A stretch of 64,000 nt of DNA from Gonocerus acuteangulatus (GCA_946811695.1 OX328128.1:23408758-23472757); one strand, 5' to 3'; positions 31,790-43,125 are shown, counted from the first letter of the stretch. Notes: a model not told the origin generated them from the letters alone. Translations and numbers: made by a program.

Positions 31790-32544
31790 CGAAATATAGA
31801 TTTTTTTAAAACAAAATCATATTGAGGTTTATTTAGCCGAATCCCAACCATTCCATCTGTACTTAAAATCCTCATATTATCGTATTTTGATCTAACGCAG
31901 GAACCGGATACAGTCCCTCTAGCGCTCCTTGCGGCGCCTTTGTGAACCTATGTCTGGCTGGCTTTTCTATTGAAATATATTACAAAGTAAACCCCCCTTT
32001 CCGATTGACCGATTCAGCTCATTTTTACAACACTTCTTTCTCATGAGTTACCCACGACGTATGCCGCGTTTCGTTACAATACAGCAGAAATTACGACCAG
32101 TATGAGTATATTAGTAATTTGGGTCCGGAGTAAACCCCCCTCCTAATGACCGGATTTAGTTTATTTTTACAACACATATTTACCTGTAGATTACCACTAT
32201 GAATACCGAGTTTCGTCGAAATATACCTAAAATCACGGCTGGTAGTGGCGAATTGGTATTGTCGGTCAGGAGTAAACCCCCCCCCTCCTTATGAACCGAT
32301 TTAGTTTATTTTTATATCTCACTTTTCTCTCTATATTACCAGTACGAATACCAAGTTTCGTTGAAATATAACAAATATTACGGCTGAAATGGTCATATTA
32401 GTGTTTTGGGTTCGGGGTAAACCCCCCCTTCCGGTACACCGATTTTGGTGGTTAACGAACTCGTTCAATCGTTTGCTAATTGAATGCTATATACCAAGTT
32501 TCGTGACGAAAAAACAAAAACTCTGGCCGCTATCGTGTTAACAG

Positions 32545-32610
<66 letters not shown>

Positions 32611-32707
32611 TTTAACGGGGGTCATTTTCGGTGTCTACTAGGTAGGATCGATAAAGATAAATAAAAGATAAAGAATAGCTACTTTCCTTCGGAGGAAAGT
32701 GCTAAAA

Positions 32708-33694
32708 TGACACTTATAATACTTCTCCTCCAAAGAAGCCAAAGGGATCAAGTTCCAAAGATGCAATTTTTCATTCAAAACGTAATCATTTTTAAAAACA
32801 CATTTTAAAGTGATTTTGGCCTCAAACCAAATCATATTAATAATATCTTTATTTTTTTCTCCTTCTTTTCATGATACGTTTCGGCTAATTGCCATTATCA
32901 ATCTAGAAGAAAAATAAAAAGTTAACTATCTGACACGACACTTAAATTTATCATTAACATACATAATTCAAGCCCTGAAAATTTGCAAAATAGGTTTTTG
33001 TCATCAATGCCTTAATTCTACACCATAAATTATATAATGTATTAATTTAGCATCTTTAATAAACCAATTATATTATTAAAAATATCTTAAGTTTATTTTT
33101 TCACAATTTACTCCTTTCCCATTCAACTGCTTTCTCCATTTTTGTTACTCCCCCAAATACTAATAAAGCATCACATGATCTAAATTATATCCCTACGCCT
33201 TTATAAAAATAACAAACACTTTTTTTAGAGCAAATTTTATTAATTTTTTTTTAATTTTACGGCGCACCGCCAACTGGGCCATTAGCGCCGACATTTCATT
33301 AAATTCATAAACTAAAATTAAAACTTGGGCATACCTCGGTACATTACTGATCTACTTACTTACAGCAGCCAACATATAGACAATATTATTGCACACTTAA
33401 TAAATATAAACATACATGACAAAATGTGAGAACATCCGCAACTTCTTTTATTTCAAAATCAAATGAATTTTAGTTAGTTTATTCAATGTTAAATTTCAAT
33501 TTATTTGTCGTGTTTTCTTTTTAATATTTTTTTTACATCTTTAATTTTATTTATTTTGTTTAGTTGTTTGTTGTTTTCTTTCAATATTTTACTTTGTATA
33601 TTGTATATCGATGCCATTCATCGACGATCTAGATCATCGCAAATATAAAATAATAATGATAAAATTAAATTTCCCATTTATTTACATTTTTCTC
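32708..33694. other. No gene; SINE-A tail and a hammerhead-like relic
   Basis: 33,240-33,292 is the minus-strand tail of SINE type A ('acggcgcaccgccaactggg'). 32,877-32,915 on the minus strand reads TTGATAA...GGCAATTAGCC-GAAA-CGT, a degenerate hammerhead-like motif. The rest is AT-rich. This is the spacer between two inverted Helentron-like copies. Confidence 0.45.
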
Positions 33695-33828
33695 TTTTAG
33701 CACTTTCCTCCGAAGGAAAGTAGCTATTGAGGTTGGACTCATGACGGAATTTTTGAAAAATGTCTTCAAATCTTTATCGATCCTACCTAGTAGACACCGA
33801 AAATGACCCCCGTTAAAATTTATATATA

Positions 33829-33888
<60 letters not shown>

Positions 33889-34205
33889 TGTTAACACGAT
33901 AGCGGCCAGAGTTTTTGTTTTTTCGTCACGAAACTTGGTATATAGCATTCAATTAGCAAACGATTGAACGAGTTCGTTAACCACCAAAATCGGTCCACCG
34001 GAAGGGGGGGGTTTACCCCGGACCCAAAACACTAATTTGACTATGTCAGCCGTAATATTTGTTATATTTCAACGAAACTTGGTATTCGTAGTGGTAATAT
34101 AGAGAGAAAAGTGAGATATAAAAATGAACTAAATCGGTTCATTAGAAGGGGGGGTTTACTCCGGACCCACAATACCAATTCGCCACTACCAGCCGTGATT
34201 TTTGG
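33695..34205 (-). mobile_element. Helentron/DINE-like element, 3' part, inverted
   Basis: Minus-strand 3' hairpin and GCTAAAA end at 33,695-33,722, then a (TA)n block (33,820-33,885) and two C-run units. The 5' half is missing. It faces copy 2 about 1 kb away. Confidence 0.65.
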
Positions 34206-35599
34206 AACTTCTTCCAAAGTTCCAAGGAAGCCTGTTGAAGGACTTCTTATTTTTAAACTTTAATCGTTTTGGTTTCGTTTTTTATTTAAAAAAAAATTAG
34301 CCAGCTAAGTAAAAAAATGAAAATTCGTTCGCAATCCCAACGTTTAAAGGTCTCCTCTAAATAATTATATTTAGTTATTTTAAGTAGTAAATACAACTAC
34401 AACAGATTCCAAACAAGATTTTCTCAGAGAAGCTTATAGGTTAGGCAATAAGGATAACCTTTCCCCAGATCGAGAAGGCGTTGGCCGAGATTATAATACC
34501 GCCGCGAGATAGCGTTGGTTTGTAAATTTATTTTCTGCAGCAACCACAGCAGCACTGCAGTGATAAAGCAGTGGCTGTATCTTACAATAGAAGCTTTATC
34601 TTCCACCAGTCTTATCATGGAGGCCTGCTTAGTTCATTTCTCTTTTCTCTTCAATCCCCAAGACTTCTTCTCTTTTATACATCTTGAAAGAAAAATATGC
34701 ATTTAAATACGACTTCTTGAAGGAGGGACTGTTTTACATTTTCTTTTTCCATCTTGACTTCATTCCTTTTTTTTTTTTTTTTTTTTTTTCCTTTTTGGTT
34801 TGAATGAAAACAAACCTTTTCTATTTGAATTCCGACCTATAAGCTCCCCGCGGTAGTTAATAACTTGACAACATTTCATCCCCTAATGGACATTAAATAT
34901 GTGTTGATCCGTATTAAACTGTTTGATAATTAATCTGAAACAAATCTAGCTCACTCACACACTTGTTTTTAATGACTAAAACTTGAAGACAGTGTAACTT
35001 ACCTCTACCAGTTAAACACATATTGACAGAGTGTAGAAGACGTGATTACTAACAAATACCTCACGACATGACTGAACTTTTGAAAGAGGGTAGCCAATCG
35101 ATAAACACTATTTTTAAACATCTAAAACACACACAGCTAAACAACAAGATTTAATTTTAGTCTCTGCAGCTACTTCTGATATCTGGTAGCATTGGAGAAA
35201 AGATAGTTTTCGTTATGTTTATTTGTTAATTTAAATTTCTTTTATTACTATGTACATGTCTCTATTTAGTACATGAGTATAATATGTGATACACATAGTG
35301 TATATAAAGCAATGTATATGTATGTGTTGTGCACTTGCATATACATCTGTAATGTATTTATAAAGTAATGTTTTAATATATATATACTAGTGTACATACT
35401 TATAACTGTTATATTAATTTGTAAAATACTTCTATTGTAAATTAATGTTTTTACTTTATATGAAATGTCAATAAGAATATGTTAAAACTGTTTAATATTA
35501 AGAACAGATTTTTAATTATCGAGCGAATCATATGCTTTATCAGAGGCTTGATAATAAAAAAAAAAAAAAAAAAATTATCACTGAAACAAAAATTCGATG
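34206..35599. other. No gene seen
   Basis: AT-rich, with T-run 34,769-34,790 and A-run 35,556-35,572. Short frames around 34,424-34,706 on both strands do not look like proteins. Confidence 0.35.
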
Positions 35600-35760
35600 G
35601 TAGGAATTGTCATCAAAACGACATTTTACATGTGAAAATGGGTTTTATTGTTCGCCGACGTTTCGGCTTGATATTAAAGCCTTCATCAGGGCTGTAAAAC
35701 AAGTAGGGCAGTGTTAATAATAGTTTATAAATTTACAAAACGATTCAAAAAAAAAGAAAA
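35600..35760 (-). mobile_element. Penelope-type terminal fragment with hammerhead
   Basis: A hammerhead core sits within 'gttttattgttcgccgacg...cttcatcagggctgtaaaac'. It shares only the core with the family at 31,477, so it is probably a second Penelope-like lineage. No enzyme frame nearby. Confidence 0.55.
35657..35689 (-). ncRNA. Hammerhead ribozyme-like core, best consensus match
   Basis: Minus strand: CTGATGA, A, stem II GGCTT with AAGCC (7-nt loop), GAAA, CGTC. Stem I: GCC before CTGATGA pairs exactly with GGC after the cleavage-type GTC (35,654-35,656 with 35,690-35,692). A third stem II sequence keeps pairing, which supports selection on structure. Confidence 0.75.
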
Positions 35761-35934
35761 ACCATTATACAGAAAGTACGTGCTGGCCTTCCAATTTCCT
35801 ATAAGTACCATCAAGCTTAAACACTACGCTGTATACAAATGATAATTATTTCTTAATTGTTACGTCAGTATTATTTATATTTTACCCTTCCGCCATTACC
35901 TAATGTATTAATTTTAAGTAGTCTAAAGTAATTC

Positions 35935-36317
35935 TAAGTAGTCGAAAAATATCCAATGCTCCTTACTGTGTCTCGAACCTAACCCTTCATAAAGACTTCA
36001 ATATCCCCTTTATCCAATCTCTGGCCAAATCAGTCTATTAGAAATTCCATTCCAATCTTCCTGGCCGTCCAAATCCTTTGATAAACTCTCTATCCTCCTT
36101 CCATAATCCACAAAATCCTCAAAGAAGGCTGAAGCGGCGGTGGCCTAGAGACAATTTGTTTTAACATCTGTAATGTTTAAAATTTATTGTCCTAGTGGGT
36201 TTTGTAATAGTACATATTCCCACATCATGCCTTACATTGTTAATTTTCCACAACCAGCAAAATTACTGTAAATATGTATACATATTGTTGTTGATTATCA
36301 ATAAAGGATTAAAAAAA
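35935..36317 (+). pseudogene. Jockey-like LINE 3' end
   Basis: Counterpart of 10,240-10,560 on the other strand. The C-terminal coding end ('ISGQISLLEIPFQSS' and relatives, with stops) is followed by a 3' UTR and the tail 'ttgattatcaataaaggatt' plus nine A. 5'-truncated, as usual for LINEs. Confidence 0.75.
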
Positions 36318-36329
36318 AAGTAGTCTGAC

Positions 36330-36720
36330 AACCTATAAATGAATGGGTGTTGTTAGTAGAATGTGGGAAGCCACCACAATTAACACCTGGGAGTGAAGAA
36401 GCACAATTTGCCGCCAAAACCGCACCGAACTCTCCCGCCCACAACAAATCCACGCCAAAAGCCGCCTTATCTTGACAACTACGTCATATATTATGCCTCC
36501 TGCAGCTCTGTTCCGACGCCGACCCGGGGCAAGCAGCGATGCTCCTCTGCCTTCCTTGAATATAATTAATTTCCGATGTAATTATTCTTGACAAATGAGC
36601 TGCATTAAATTAGCACCCGCTTGCTCTCCGGTGGAGTGGGGAGGGGGCATTTGCATTTATTACAATTTGAATTAATTTTCCGAAATATACACCAATGACA
36701 AATGCATAATTGCAAGCTAT
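36330..36720. promoter_or_regulatory. Candidate conserved non-coding or regulatory block
   Basis: Apparently single-copy in this window and less AT-rich. It has the octamer ATTTGCAT (36,649-36,656), several TAATTA/TTAAATTA homeodomain-like sites and a GC-rich patch. A stretch at 36,371-36,466 is also open as EEAQFAAKTAPNSPAHNKST, so a terminal exon is the alternative. Function is inferred only. Confidence 0.25.
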
Positions 36721-36829
36721 TTATTTTTATTCGTTCAATATTTTGATATTTACCCGATGACGCAATCCTGAAGTACCGAATAGAATATTTTGCGATTCGC
36801 AACTAACCATTTTGACCAAACACAGGTAG

Positions 36830-36995
36830 GTCATGATCCGGAGGGTGTCATAGGCTAGGTCAAAGTCATGTATCAGATGTCTGTCTGTTTTTTTCTTATA
36901 CAAATCCACACCGATTGACCGATTTAGACCAAACTTGGCACAAAGGTAGGTCTTGAACCGGGGAGTATCATAAGCTAGGTCAAAAGCGCCTAAGA
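36830..36995 (+). mobile_element. R4-like repeat fragment
   Basis: 'atccacaccgattgaccgatttagaccaaacttggcacaaaggtaggtc' has the complementary sense of the R4 phrase 'ccaagtttggtcaaaatcggtcaaacggtgt', and 'ggtaggtc' recurs. Too short to classify. Confidence 0.4.
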
Positions 36996-37229
36996 CTCAC
37001 AGTTAGGGGGCCACAGGTTCGAAACTGTGAACCCAAACAGTTACAGATTTGCGTTATTAGATTTTAATATTACTTATTTGGTTTCTAATTTATTTTTCTA
37101 GAAATGGCTACCATAAGGTCCCAGGGACCACGCCTCAGTACTTAAAGGTTAAAAGTTTAAAATCTTTAATTTGCATAATCGGCGAAATTTTTTTTTCTAG
37201 AGGGAAATGCGGACAACAAAAATTGTAGC

Positions 37230-37500
37230 GCTTATGCTATTTCATTTATAGGCTAGCAAATACACTTTTTATAGGTTTTCGCACAAAACGAAACTATTTT
37301 GGTAGGTACCATGATTAACGAATGAAACCATCTTCTGTTACCGTTCCCTGAAAGGTGGATATAGTTGAAACATGTTCCAGACGTTTGAAATTCATCTAAA
37401 CTAAGATATTTGAATTTTGGTTACGTTTGGAGTCAAGGAATTATTGGTGGCTAACTGATATGAATAGTTTTGAGATGTTCTGTATTTTCTTAAATATCTA
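37230..37500 (+). mobile_element. R3 repeat fragment (3' half)
   Basis: 'ataggttt', 'aacgaatgaaacca', 'ccgttccctgaaaggtgga' and 'tttttaaatatct'-like phrases keep the order of 44,020-44,310. Confidence 0.55.
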
Positions 37501-37504
37501 GACA

Positions 37505-37910
37505 TGGAATAAGAATGATGATAAGAAGTGAAGAAATCGTTCGGCTAAGAGAGCAGGTCAACATTTCGGAAAAATTTATGTTTGAACGTTTTTGCATGCT
37601 CTTTGGCAGCCATCTCCAGCAACAATTGCCTCGGGGGATGGAGGAAGAATATGGTAACGTTTTTGCATGCTCTTTGGCAGCCATCTCCAGCAACAATTGC
37701 CTCGGGGGATGGAGGAAGAATATGGTAACGTTTTTGCATGCTCTTTGGCAGCCATCTCCAGCAACAATTGCCTCGGGGGATGGAGGAAGAATATGGTAAC
37801 GTTTAGGATAAGTGTGGCAAAGAGCTTGCGTTCCAAATATAAATTTTGTTCCAAAATCTTACGTTGTTTCTTAGCCGAATCCCGACCATTCCATTTCTCC
37901 ATTGTTAGAA
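37505..37910 (-). mobile_element. Hammerhead-family relic with internal triplication
   Basis: Left part 'ttcggctaagagagcagg', right part 'cttagccgaatcccgaccattcc', as in the family arms. The minus-strand core is decayed (CTGGAGA...GGCTGCC...GCAAAAACG). The middle is expanded by three identical 71-bp units. Confidence 0.55.
37585..37797. repeat. Three identical 71-bp tandem units
   Basis: Units start AACGTTTTTGCATGC at 37,585, 37,656 and 37,727, with no differences seen. Perfect identity implies recent expansion inside an old element. Because 71 is not a multiple of three, the frames in it shift from unit to unit and are not genes. Confidence 0.95.
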
Positions 37911-38044
37911 TCTGAGGCAATGATATACTCCAAGAGCCGTTACACGAGATCCTTTCTTAAGGTCAAGGATGCTTCTCATGACGGTCGGTACTTCGGATAA
38001 ATAACGTTCATCTTAAAAACCTCTCCAATTCTCTATTTACAGAC

Positions 38045-38265
38045 ATTATTCAAAAATAAATATGACGTCTTAAGTGGTTTACAAGCCGTAAGGCTGAAAA
38101 GTATTGGGCCTTGTGGAGAACCCTGCGGAAAGCCCTCTTGGACCATAAAGAGAGATTAAGGCTGTACGTCAGTATGATTTATTCTCGGTGCAGTTAATGC
38201 CCGACTCTTCACCATCTATGGAGGCTCTTTTACTCTTTTAATCTTATCTTTGGAAAAGTGAGATT
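38045..38265 (-). pseudogene. LINE reverse transcriptase fragment
   Basis: On the minus strand the frame reads VQEGFPQGSPQGPILFSL, the 'G.PQGSPLSP.LF' block of non-LTR reverse transcriptases. It decays quickly on either side. Confidence 0.55.
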
Positions 38266-40242
38266 GGTGATTTTTTCTCAAAACATTTTCATTCACAAAA
38301 ATGCAATTTGCTACTGAATTATATTAGTGGGAGATTTTAACACAATTAACCAAGTATGGGACAGCTTAACTCTCCAAATGAATGGAGAGGCCTAAAAGGT
38401 ACTGTATAGTAACAATGTAGAATATATTTCTGGTAGCTCTTCAGGTAAAAGGTATTGAATATGAGAATTTATAGTTGAAGTGTACCTAATAGTTTCTACC
38501 TAGTTTGAAAACTGGCGTAAAAACAGTATTATTAAATGGCAATAAATAGTCGGAAGAAATGGATACCTAAAGACCTTCTTAAAGAAACTTCGTCGTCGTA
38601 GTGCGTTTTCATTACGTTTTTTATCCCCAAGGTCATGTGGAATGGTAATTCTTAGTACAATTAGCACTGGCATTAGTATTCTGGATTCTGCTTAGAACGA
38701 AGGTGGCCTGTCAAATCAGGCAAAATATTTTTTACCTAAATTCATCAAAATTGGACCTTTTTTTTAGGCTGCTAAAGTGGGAACAGACAAATATATAATA
38801 TATGTGAAATTTGATTCAATGTTATTTTCGTTATATATGAGTGCTGAAATATGTCATTTTCAAGTCGGCAGGTCCAAATTACCTCAACGAGTTGATGCAT
38901 AATTTTCCGCCAATGAAGGAGGAAGGAAAAACACTAAAAATCGTCCTCTAATAAAAATTTGGGATATGTTTTAGGCAGCACTTATAGTGAACAAGAATCT
39001 GCGGCAACATTGCAAATGTATTCACGTCTTGGGAAAATCTCTAGTGTGGAGAATACTTTTAGAGCTACGGGCCAAGAAGTAAAGTTTTTATATTTAAAAA
39101 AATATTTTCCGCGAATCTTCGGATTTTCGAACAGATAAATTATTGTTATTTGTTTTGAAGATATCAACGCAAAAATTTACGGGACCCTTTTTAACATCCA
39201 ACATAAAAACAGACGACCTGGACTATCTATTACACGAAATACGTTGCGGATACCGAACTTGACATAAAATAATGTTGCTTGGAATGGAACGCTTCGGGAA
39301 CAAACGGTAACGGGAAACAGGTAAGAAATTCCAGCCTGACAAATTAATTTTTGTAATTAATTTAAGTGACTGACGGCGTAAACAGTCCTGTTTATTACAC
39401 AGTTGTATAATAAATTATTTTCCAGTACCTATCACTCACTGTGAATTCAACAACAAATCATGTTAGTGCTTAAAACATGTTTCTGACTTTGTCCAAAAAC
39501 CAATTAAAACTCACAAAATAACAAAATGAAAGAAGAAATACGTGGGAATCGTAAAAAAAAAAAAAAATCTCAATTTAATTGGAGCTGAGGTCTTCGGGAA
39601 AAAATGGCCAATAAAAAAAAAACAGAATAAAACGAAATCCTGAAATTGGCCATGACCTACTGACCTTGAGAGTGTTGTTTTGCTCCGACTGGTTTGTGAT
39701 TTGTAGCTTTGCGGGAAAACCCCGTTTTTTATCCTCGAAGGGAAAACAAATTAGTTCAAATGAATCTCCCCGTTCAGCTGTTTAGCTTTGTCAAGCTAGT
39801 TCCATTCAGTTCTTTTAGCAAATATCTAAAAAAGGGTTTATTTTATTTATTCGTTTTTTGTGATTTTTTTTAATTTAACTAAAACTATTTTAATTTAATT
39901 AAAACTATTTCAGTAGAAAAAAATTGAAAATTCGTTTTCATTACATTTTAAATTTTCTTGAGGCCAATTTTATTAGAAACTATGTAATTTTTGCATAACA
40001 GCAACATAAATGCATGTTATGACGGGGAGAAAAAAAAATTCATTATTTGGAAATTTGGAGGAATGTTTTTTCTCTCTTTGATTTGAAATTTTTAAATTAT
40101 TGGTGTCTGCACTCAGCGATTCAATTATAGGCGAATTAAATTTATTTGATGTTAAAAATGAATTATTAAAGTAATTTTCAATTTTCATTTGAATTAATTT
40201 TTTCCATTAATTGTGTATGGTCACCTGATTCCGAATAATCTA
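38266..40242. other. No gene seen over about 2 kb
   Basis: AT-rich with A-runs near 39,555 and 39,614. 'ctttgtcaagctag' near 39,790 and other phrases did not match any family. A minus-strand frame at 38,982-39,167 is not convincing. Confidence 0.35.
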
Positions 40243-40521
40243 ATTTAGGTTTAGAATTACGTGTGCTCTGGGTTTTGGAACTTTTGGAAATTCTTATTAT
40301 TTCATTTATTCTACGTTTACGTTGATTTGGAATTTTATTCCTTGACTTTCTTCATTTACATGAAAATAAAATTGTTTACCAATTATTTTATCATTGCGTT
40401 TTGATAATGATGGGCGTTTGTTCAATCCTTCATTCCCCTGAGTGCCGCTGTGTAATGGAACCCACATCAATGAACTTTGTATATTTTCGGTAGGGCTTCC
40501 ATTGCTGACTAGTATGGTCAA
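40243..40521 (-). pseudogene. LINE RNase H fragment
   Basis: The frame reads IQSSLMWVPLHSGTQGNEGL. 'W.P.HSG..GNE' is the His-Asp block of LINE RNase H, with the final Asp region altered. No catalytic domains flank it. Confidence 0.6.
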
Positions 40522-40561
40522 TTTCTCGTGTGTGACTTGTTTTCCCTATATGCATATTGAT

Positions 40562-40989
40562 AAGTCCGTCACGCAGCAGCTGCATTTCTAAGAACATTTC
40601 TCGGAGATGCAGTAGCTTACGCTGCAGTCTTCAAGATTTTGCTTAAAATAACCTAACTTCAAAACAGACGTGATTAGTTATAGTCTTTTAGATTTTAAAT
40701 GAACTGCTGACCTAATTGATATTTTTTTTTCTAGTAAACCCCAACTTTTTTTTTTTTGTACACGTTTGTCATTGTTGGGGCATCTCGTCCACTCGTCGTT
40801 ATACCAAAGTACCAATAACGGCCAAATTATTAATTTGTTTTCGGAGTAAACTATTCCATCTAGTAACCCGAATCAGCTGTATATTGGTTTTTGATTCAAT
40901 GTATCAAAAATTACCATCCGGATGGACCAATTTAACTGGTTCACGCGTTCATTCGTTTGCTATAAGAATGATGTATATCAAGTATCTTC

Positions 40990-41086
<97 letters not shown>

Positions 41087-41122
41087 AAAAAAGAAGTATG
41101 GTTGCTATCGTGTTAACAGACC

Positions 41123-41161
<39 letters not shown>

Positions 41162-41175
41162 AAACATTAACAGGG
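40562..41175 (+). mobile_element. Helentron/DINE-like element, diverged copy 3
   Basis: The 5' end AAGTCCGTCACGCAGCAGCT is kept. 'gttcacgcgttcattcgtttgctat', 'gctatcgtgttaacagac' and the TA block (41,127-41,160) keep the order of copy 1. A 93-base A-run is inserted before the TA block. The 3' hairpin is not found. Confidence 0.55.
40992..41084. repeat. Poly(A) tract of 93 bases
   Basis: Uninterrupted A. Long Lys or Phe frames across it are artefacts. Such a run may also be an assembly-sensitive site. Confidence 0.95.
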
Positions 41176-41993
41176 CTCATTTGAATAATTATTTTACACC
41201 TTGCATGAATAGGAAAAATGAACATGCAAGAAACTGAACATTTGTAAACGAAAATAAAAATCACAGCTACTAATCATTGATCAATAATGATTACTATTTA
41301 TTAATCGCTGTAGTTATCACCTCCTTATTATCAAATAACTTCCCCTCTCCCCTGAATATTGCTTTCCATTATACACTCCACCCCTTCGCTTTAACGCGGT
41401 TAATTTCTTAATTATACCCCAGCTGTACTCCTACGTCATGGGATTTAATCATCTCTACCTATATATTCCCGTGGGATGGTGGTGATGATATTCAAATAAT
41501 CATACTGATATTGTACTTCTTCATTTGCGTATTTTTACTTTTTACTGCCATTGTCGTGACATCTTGAGTAATAGAGCGTTTTCTCTATTGTTATACCCGG
41601 AATCCCAATTATAAGTAATGTTTCACCGCATTTCAAAAGGAATTTCGCCCTTAATAACCCAGCAACCGTCAAATTCCTTATGAATTGACTAAAGGTTATT
41701 AAACGGATAAGTGGAGGAGTTTAAAACCTTCACGGGAGAGAGTAAAAAATTCACGAAAAACAAACATTTTGGTGAACAACCTGTATTCGGTTTATGGAAT
41801 CGCAATGGAACCGCTTTAAAATGAACATACTAACATTACAAACCTTGGCTTCTGAAAGGAAATTTCATCCACTTTACATTATCGAAAAAAATAATAATAT
41901 GAAATTTGAATTTACCTTGTTTCTGTTGGAGATTGAAGCATACGTTATATAAACTTTTTTGTTGCACTTAAGGTCTACAGTCACCTCCTGAAG
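41176..41993. other. No gene seen
   Basis: AT-rich and unrecognised, with several TTTTAC-like runs. Confidence 0.35.
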
Positions 41994-42006
41994 GTTGATA
42001 CTTTTA

Positions 42007-42320
42007 ATGGGATGGAGGTAGTTAGCCGTTTAGGCGATACGAAGTCAAGACATCTTTGGAATTCGGCAAGAAGAAAAACTTCAGATCTTGAGGCGCCAAT
42101 CTGAATTGGACGTTTCCACTGCATTTTGGCAGCCTTTTTCTGCCCTAAAAATGCCTAGGAGAAGACCAAGAAGATATTTAGGTGACCATGGTTATATGTT
42201 GAGATTTAACCATGGTCACCTAAATGTCTTCTTGGTCTTTCTTCCTCCCCTAGGCTGAAGAAGGCTGCCAAAGTGCAGACGAAACGTCCAATATAGATTT
42301 CTGCCTGAAGATCTGACTTC
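42007..42320 (+). mobile_element. Hammerhead-bearing element with 13-bp TSD
   Basis: Inverted arms around a central dyad ('accatggttatatgttgagatttaaccatggt'). The 13-bp duplication GTTGATACTTTTA is exact at 41,994-42,006 and 42,321-42,333. The subfamily, with 'cctagg' next to the core, is the one at 4,220 and 53,590. The left core is decayed and the right core nearly intact. Confidence 0.8.
42255..42288 (+). ncRNA. Hammerhead-like core, one stem II mismatch
   Basis: CTGAAGA, A, GGCTGCC...GCAGAC, GAAA, CGTC. The second base pair of stem II is broken (G with A), otherwise as at 4,313. Confidence 0.55.
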
Positions 42321-42402
42321 GTTGATACTTTTATTTGTTGCATTCTCTATATAGTTATTATTCTTTTTCGTTTTCCATGTGGTTTTAACTGTTTATTTCA
42401 AA

Positions 42403-42926
42403 CAGAGTAGGGCACAAATTAACTGAATGATTGACAAATCGATTAAGTGTTACTTATGACTAATCAATCATAGGATAACATAAGTTAATCACAATTCGAG
42501 TTAATCATTACTCAAAAGTCATATTAGTCATATGTGATATTATTCATCAATCAATCATTGATAGTCTGAACTATTGATTGAGACATGGCTATCGTTGTAA
42601 ATACTTTTAGTATTAGGCTAATAACAACTTGTATACACATACTATCTATACATTGGGCTTTGGAATTCCTTCATTAACCAGTAAATCACCAATCATAAAT
42701 CAAGGCCTTTTTTTAGTCTATAATCATTAATCTGAGTAAGATTAGTCAGTAATCATCAATTATTCAATGCATGTTTTAATCATTAATCATCAATCATAGG
42801 GTAGAAAGAAGTTAGTCGTCACTCATTCTTCTTGGGGAAATATTGATCAATCATCAATCGTTAGTCATATTCCGAATAATCATTTAGTCATTAGTCATAA
42901 AATGAATCACAGTTTGCCCTACTCTT
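42403..42926. mobile_element. hAT-type MITE rich in TCAT repeats
   Basis: Ends CAGAGTAGGGCA (left) and the complement of AAGAGTAGGGCA (right). Exact 8-bp TSD ATTTCAAA at 42,395-42,402 and 42,927-42,934, the hAT length. The interior is a degenerate run of 'aatcatcaatcatt'-like motifs in both directions. Non-coding. Confidence 0.8.
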
Positions 42927-43087
42927 ATTTCAAAGAATACAGTTGTTGAATCACCTTTCAATGAATAACGGCACTTAAATGAAATTATGAAGTCCATTTA
43001 GAGGACTTGCTGAACCCCATAGTCAAGTGGTACTTGTAAGTCTTTCAGTGGCTCGAGCGTAAGAAAAGCACAAAACATTCTAAAGAG

Positions 43088-43125
43088 GATACTTCATCAG
43101 TGCTGCTTATCGGGGATTTCAACGC
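43088..43125 (+). pseudogene. LINE endonuclease scrap
   Basis: The frame reads SVLLIGDFNA, the 'GDFNA' block of the LINE apurinic-type endonuclease. Nothing else of the domain survives. Confidence 0.35.

Larger units (their letters stand above)
31477..31864 (+). mobile_element. Hammerhead-bearing element, short complete copy with TSD
   Basis: A 388-bp element that is mostly two inverted arms of about 165 bp. Each arm carries a full hammerhead-like core, pointing outward from the centre on opposite strands. The outer left 30 bp ('atgatgattagatagttagccgtcgaggtg') has no partner on the right, so the ends are asymmetric. The 11-12 bp duplication AAAATCCTCAT(A) is at 31,465-31,476 and 31,865-31,876. 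Inverted terminal repeats, hammerheads and variable TSDs are known in Penelope-like elements. No enzyme is encoded, so movement must depend on another element. Confidence 0.8.
31248..32707 (+). mobile_element. Helentron/DINE-like element, copy 2, interrupted by a hammerhead element
   Basis: Same 5' end, subterminal repeat AGCACTTTCCTC (31,278-31,289), C-run tandem units, (TA)n block (32,553-32,606) and 3' hairpin with inverted subterminal repeat (32,692-32,703) as at 1,908. The hammerhead element at 31,477-31,864 lies inside it, so it is the older of the two. Removing that insertion brings the two halves into line with copy 1. Confidence 0.65.

Noticed and set aside
37515..37799. 94-codon frame and its minus-strand partners
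   Set aside because: They are carried by the 71-bp triplication, whose length is not a multiple of three.
40716..41264. 173-codon frame with a Lys run, and its Phe-rich mirror
   Set aside because: It is carried by a 93-base A-run inside a decayed mobile element.
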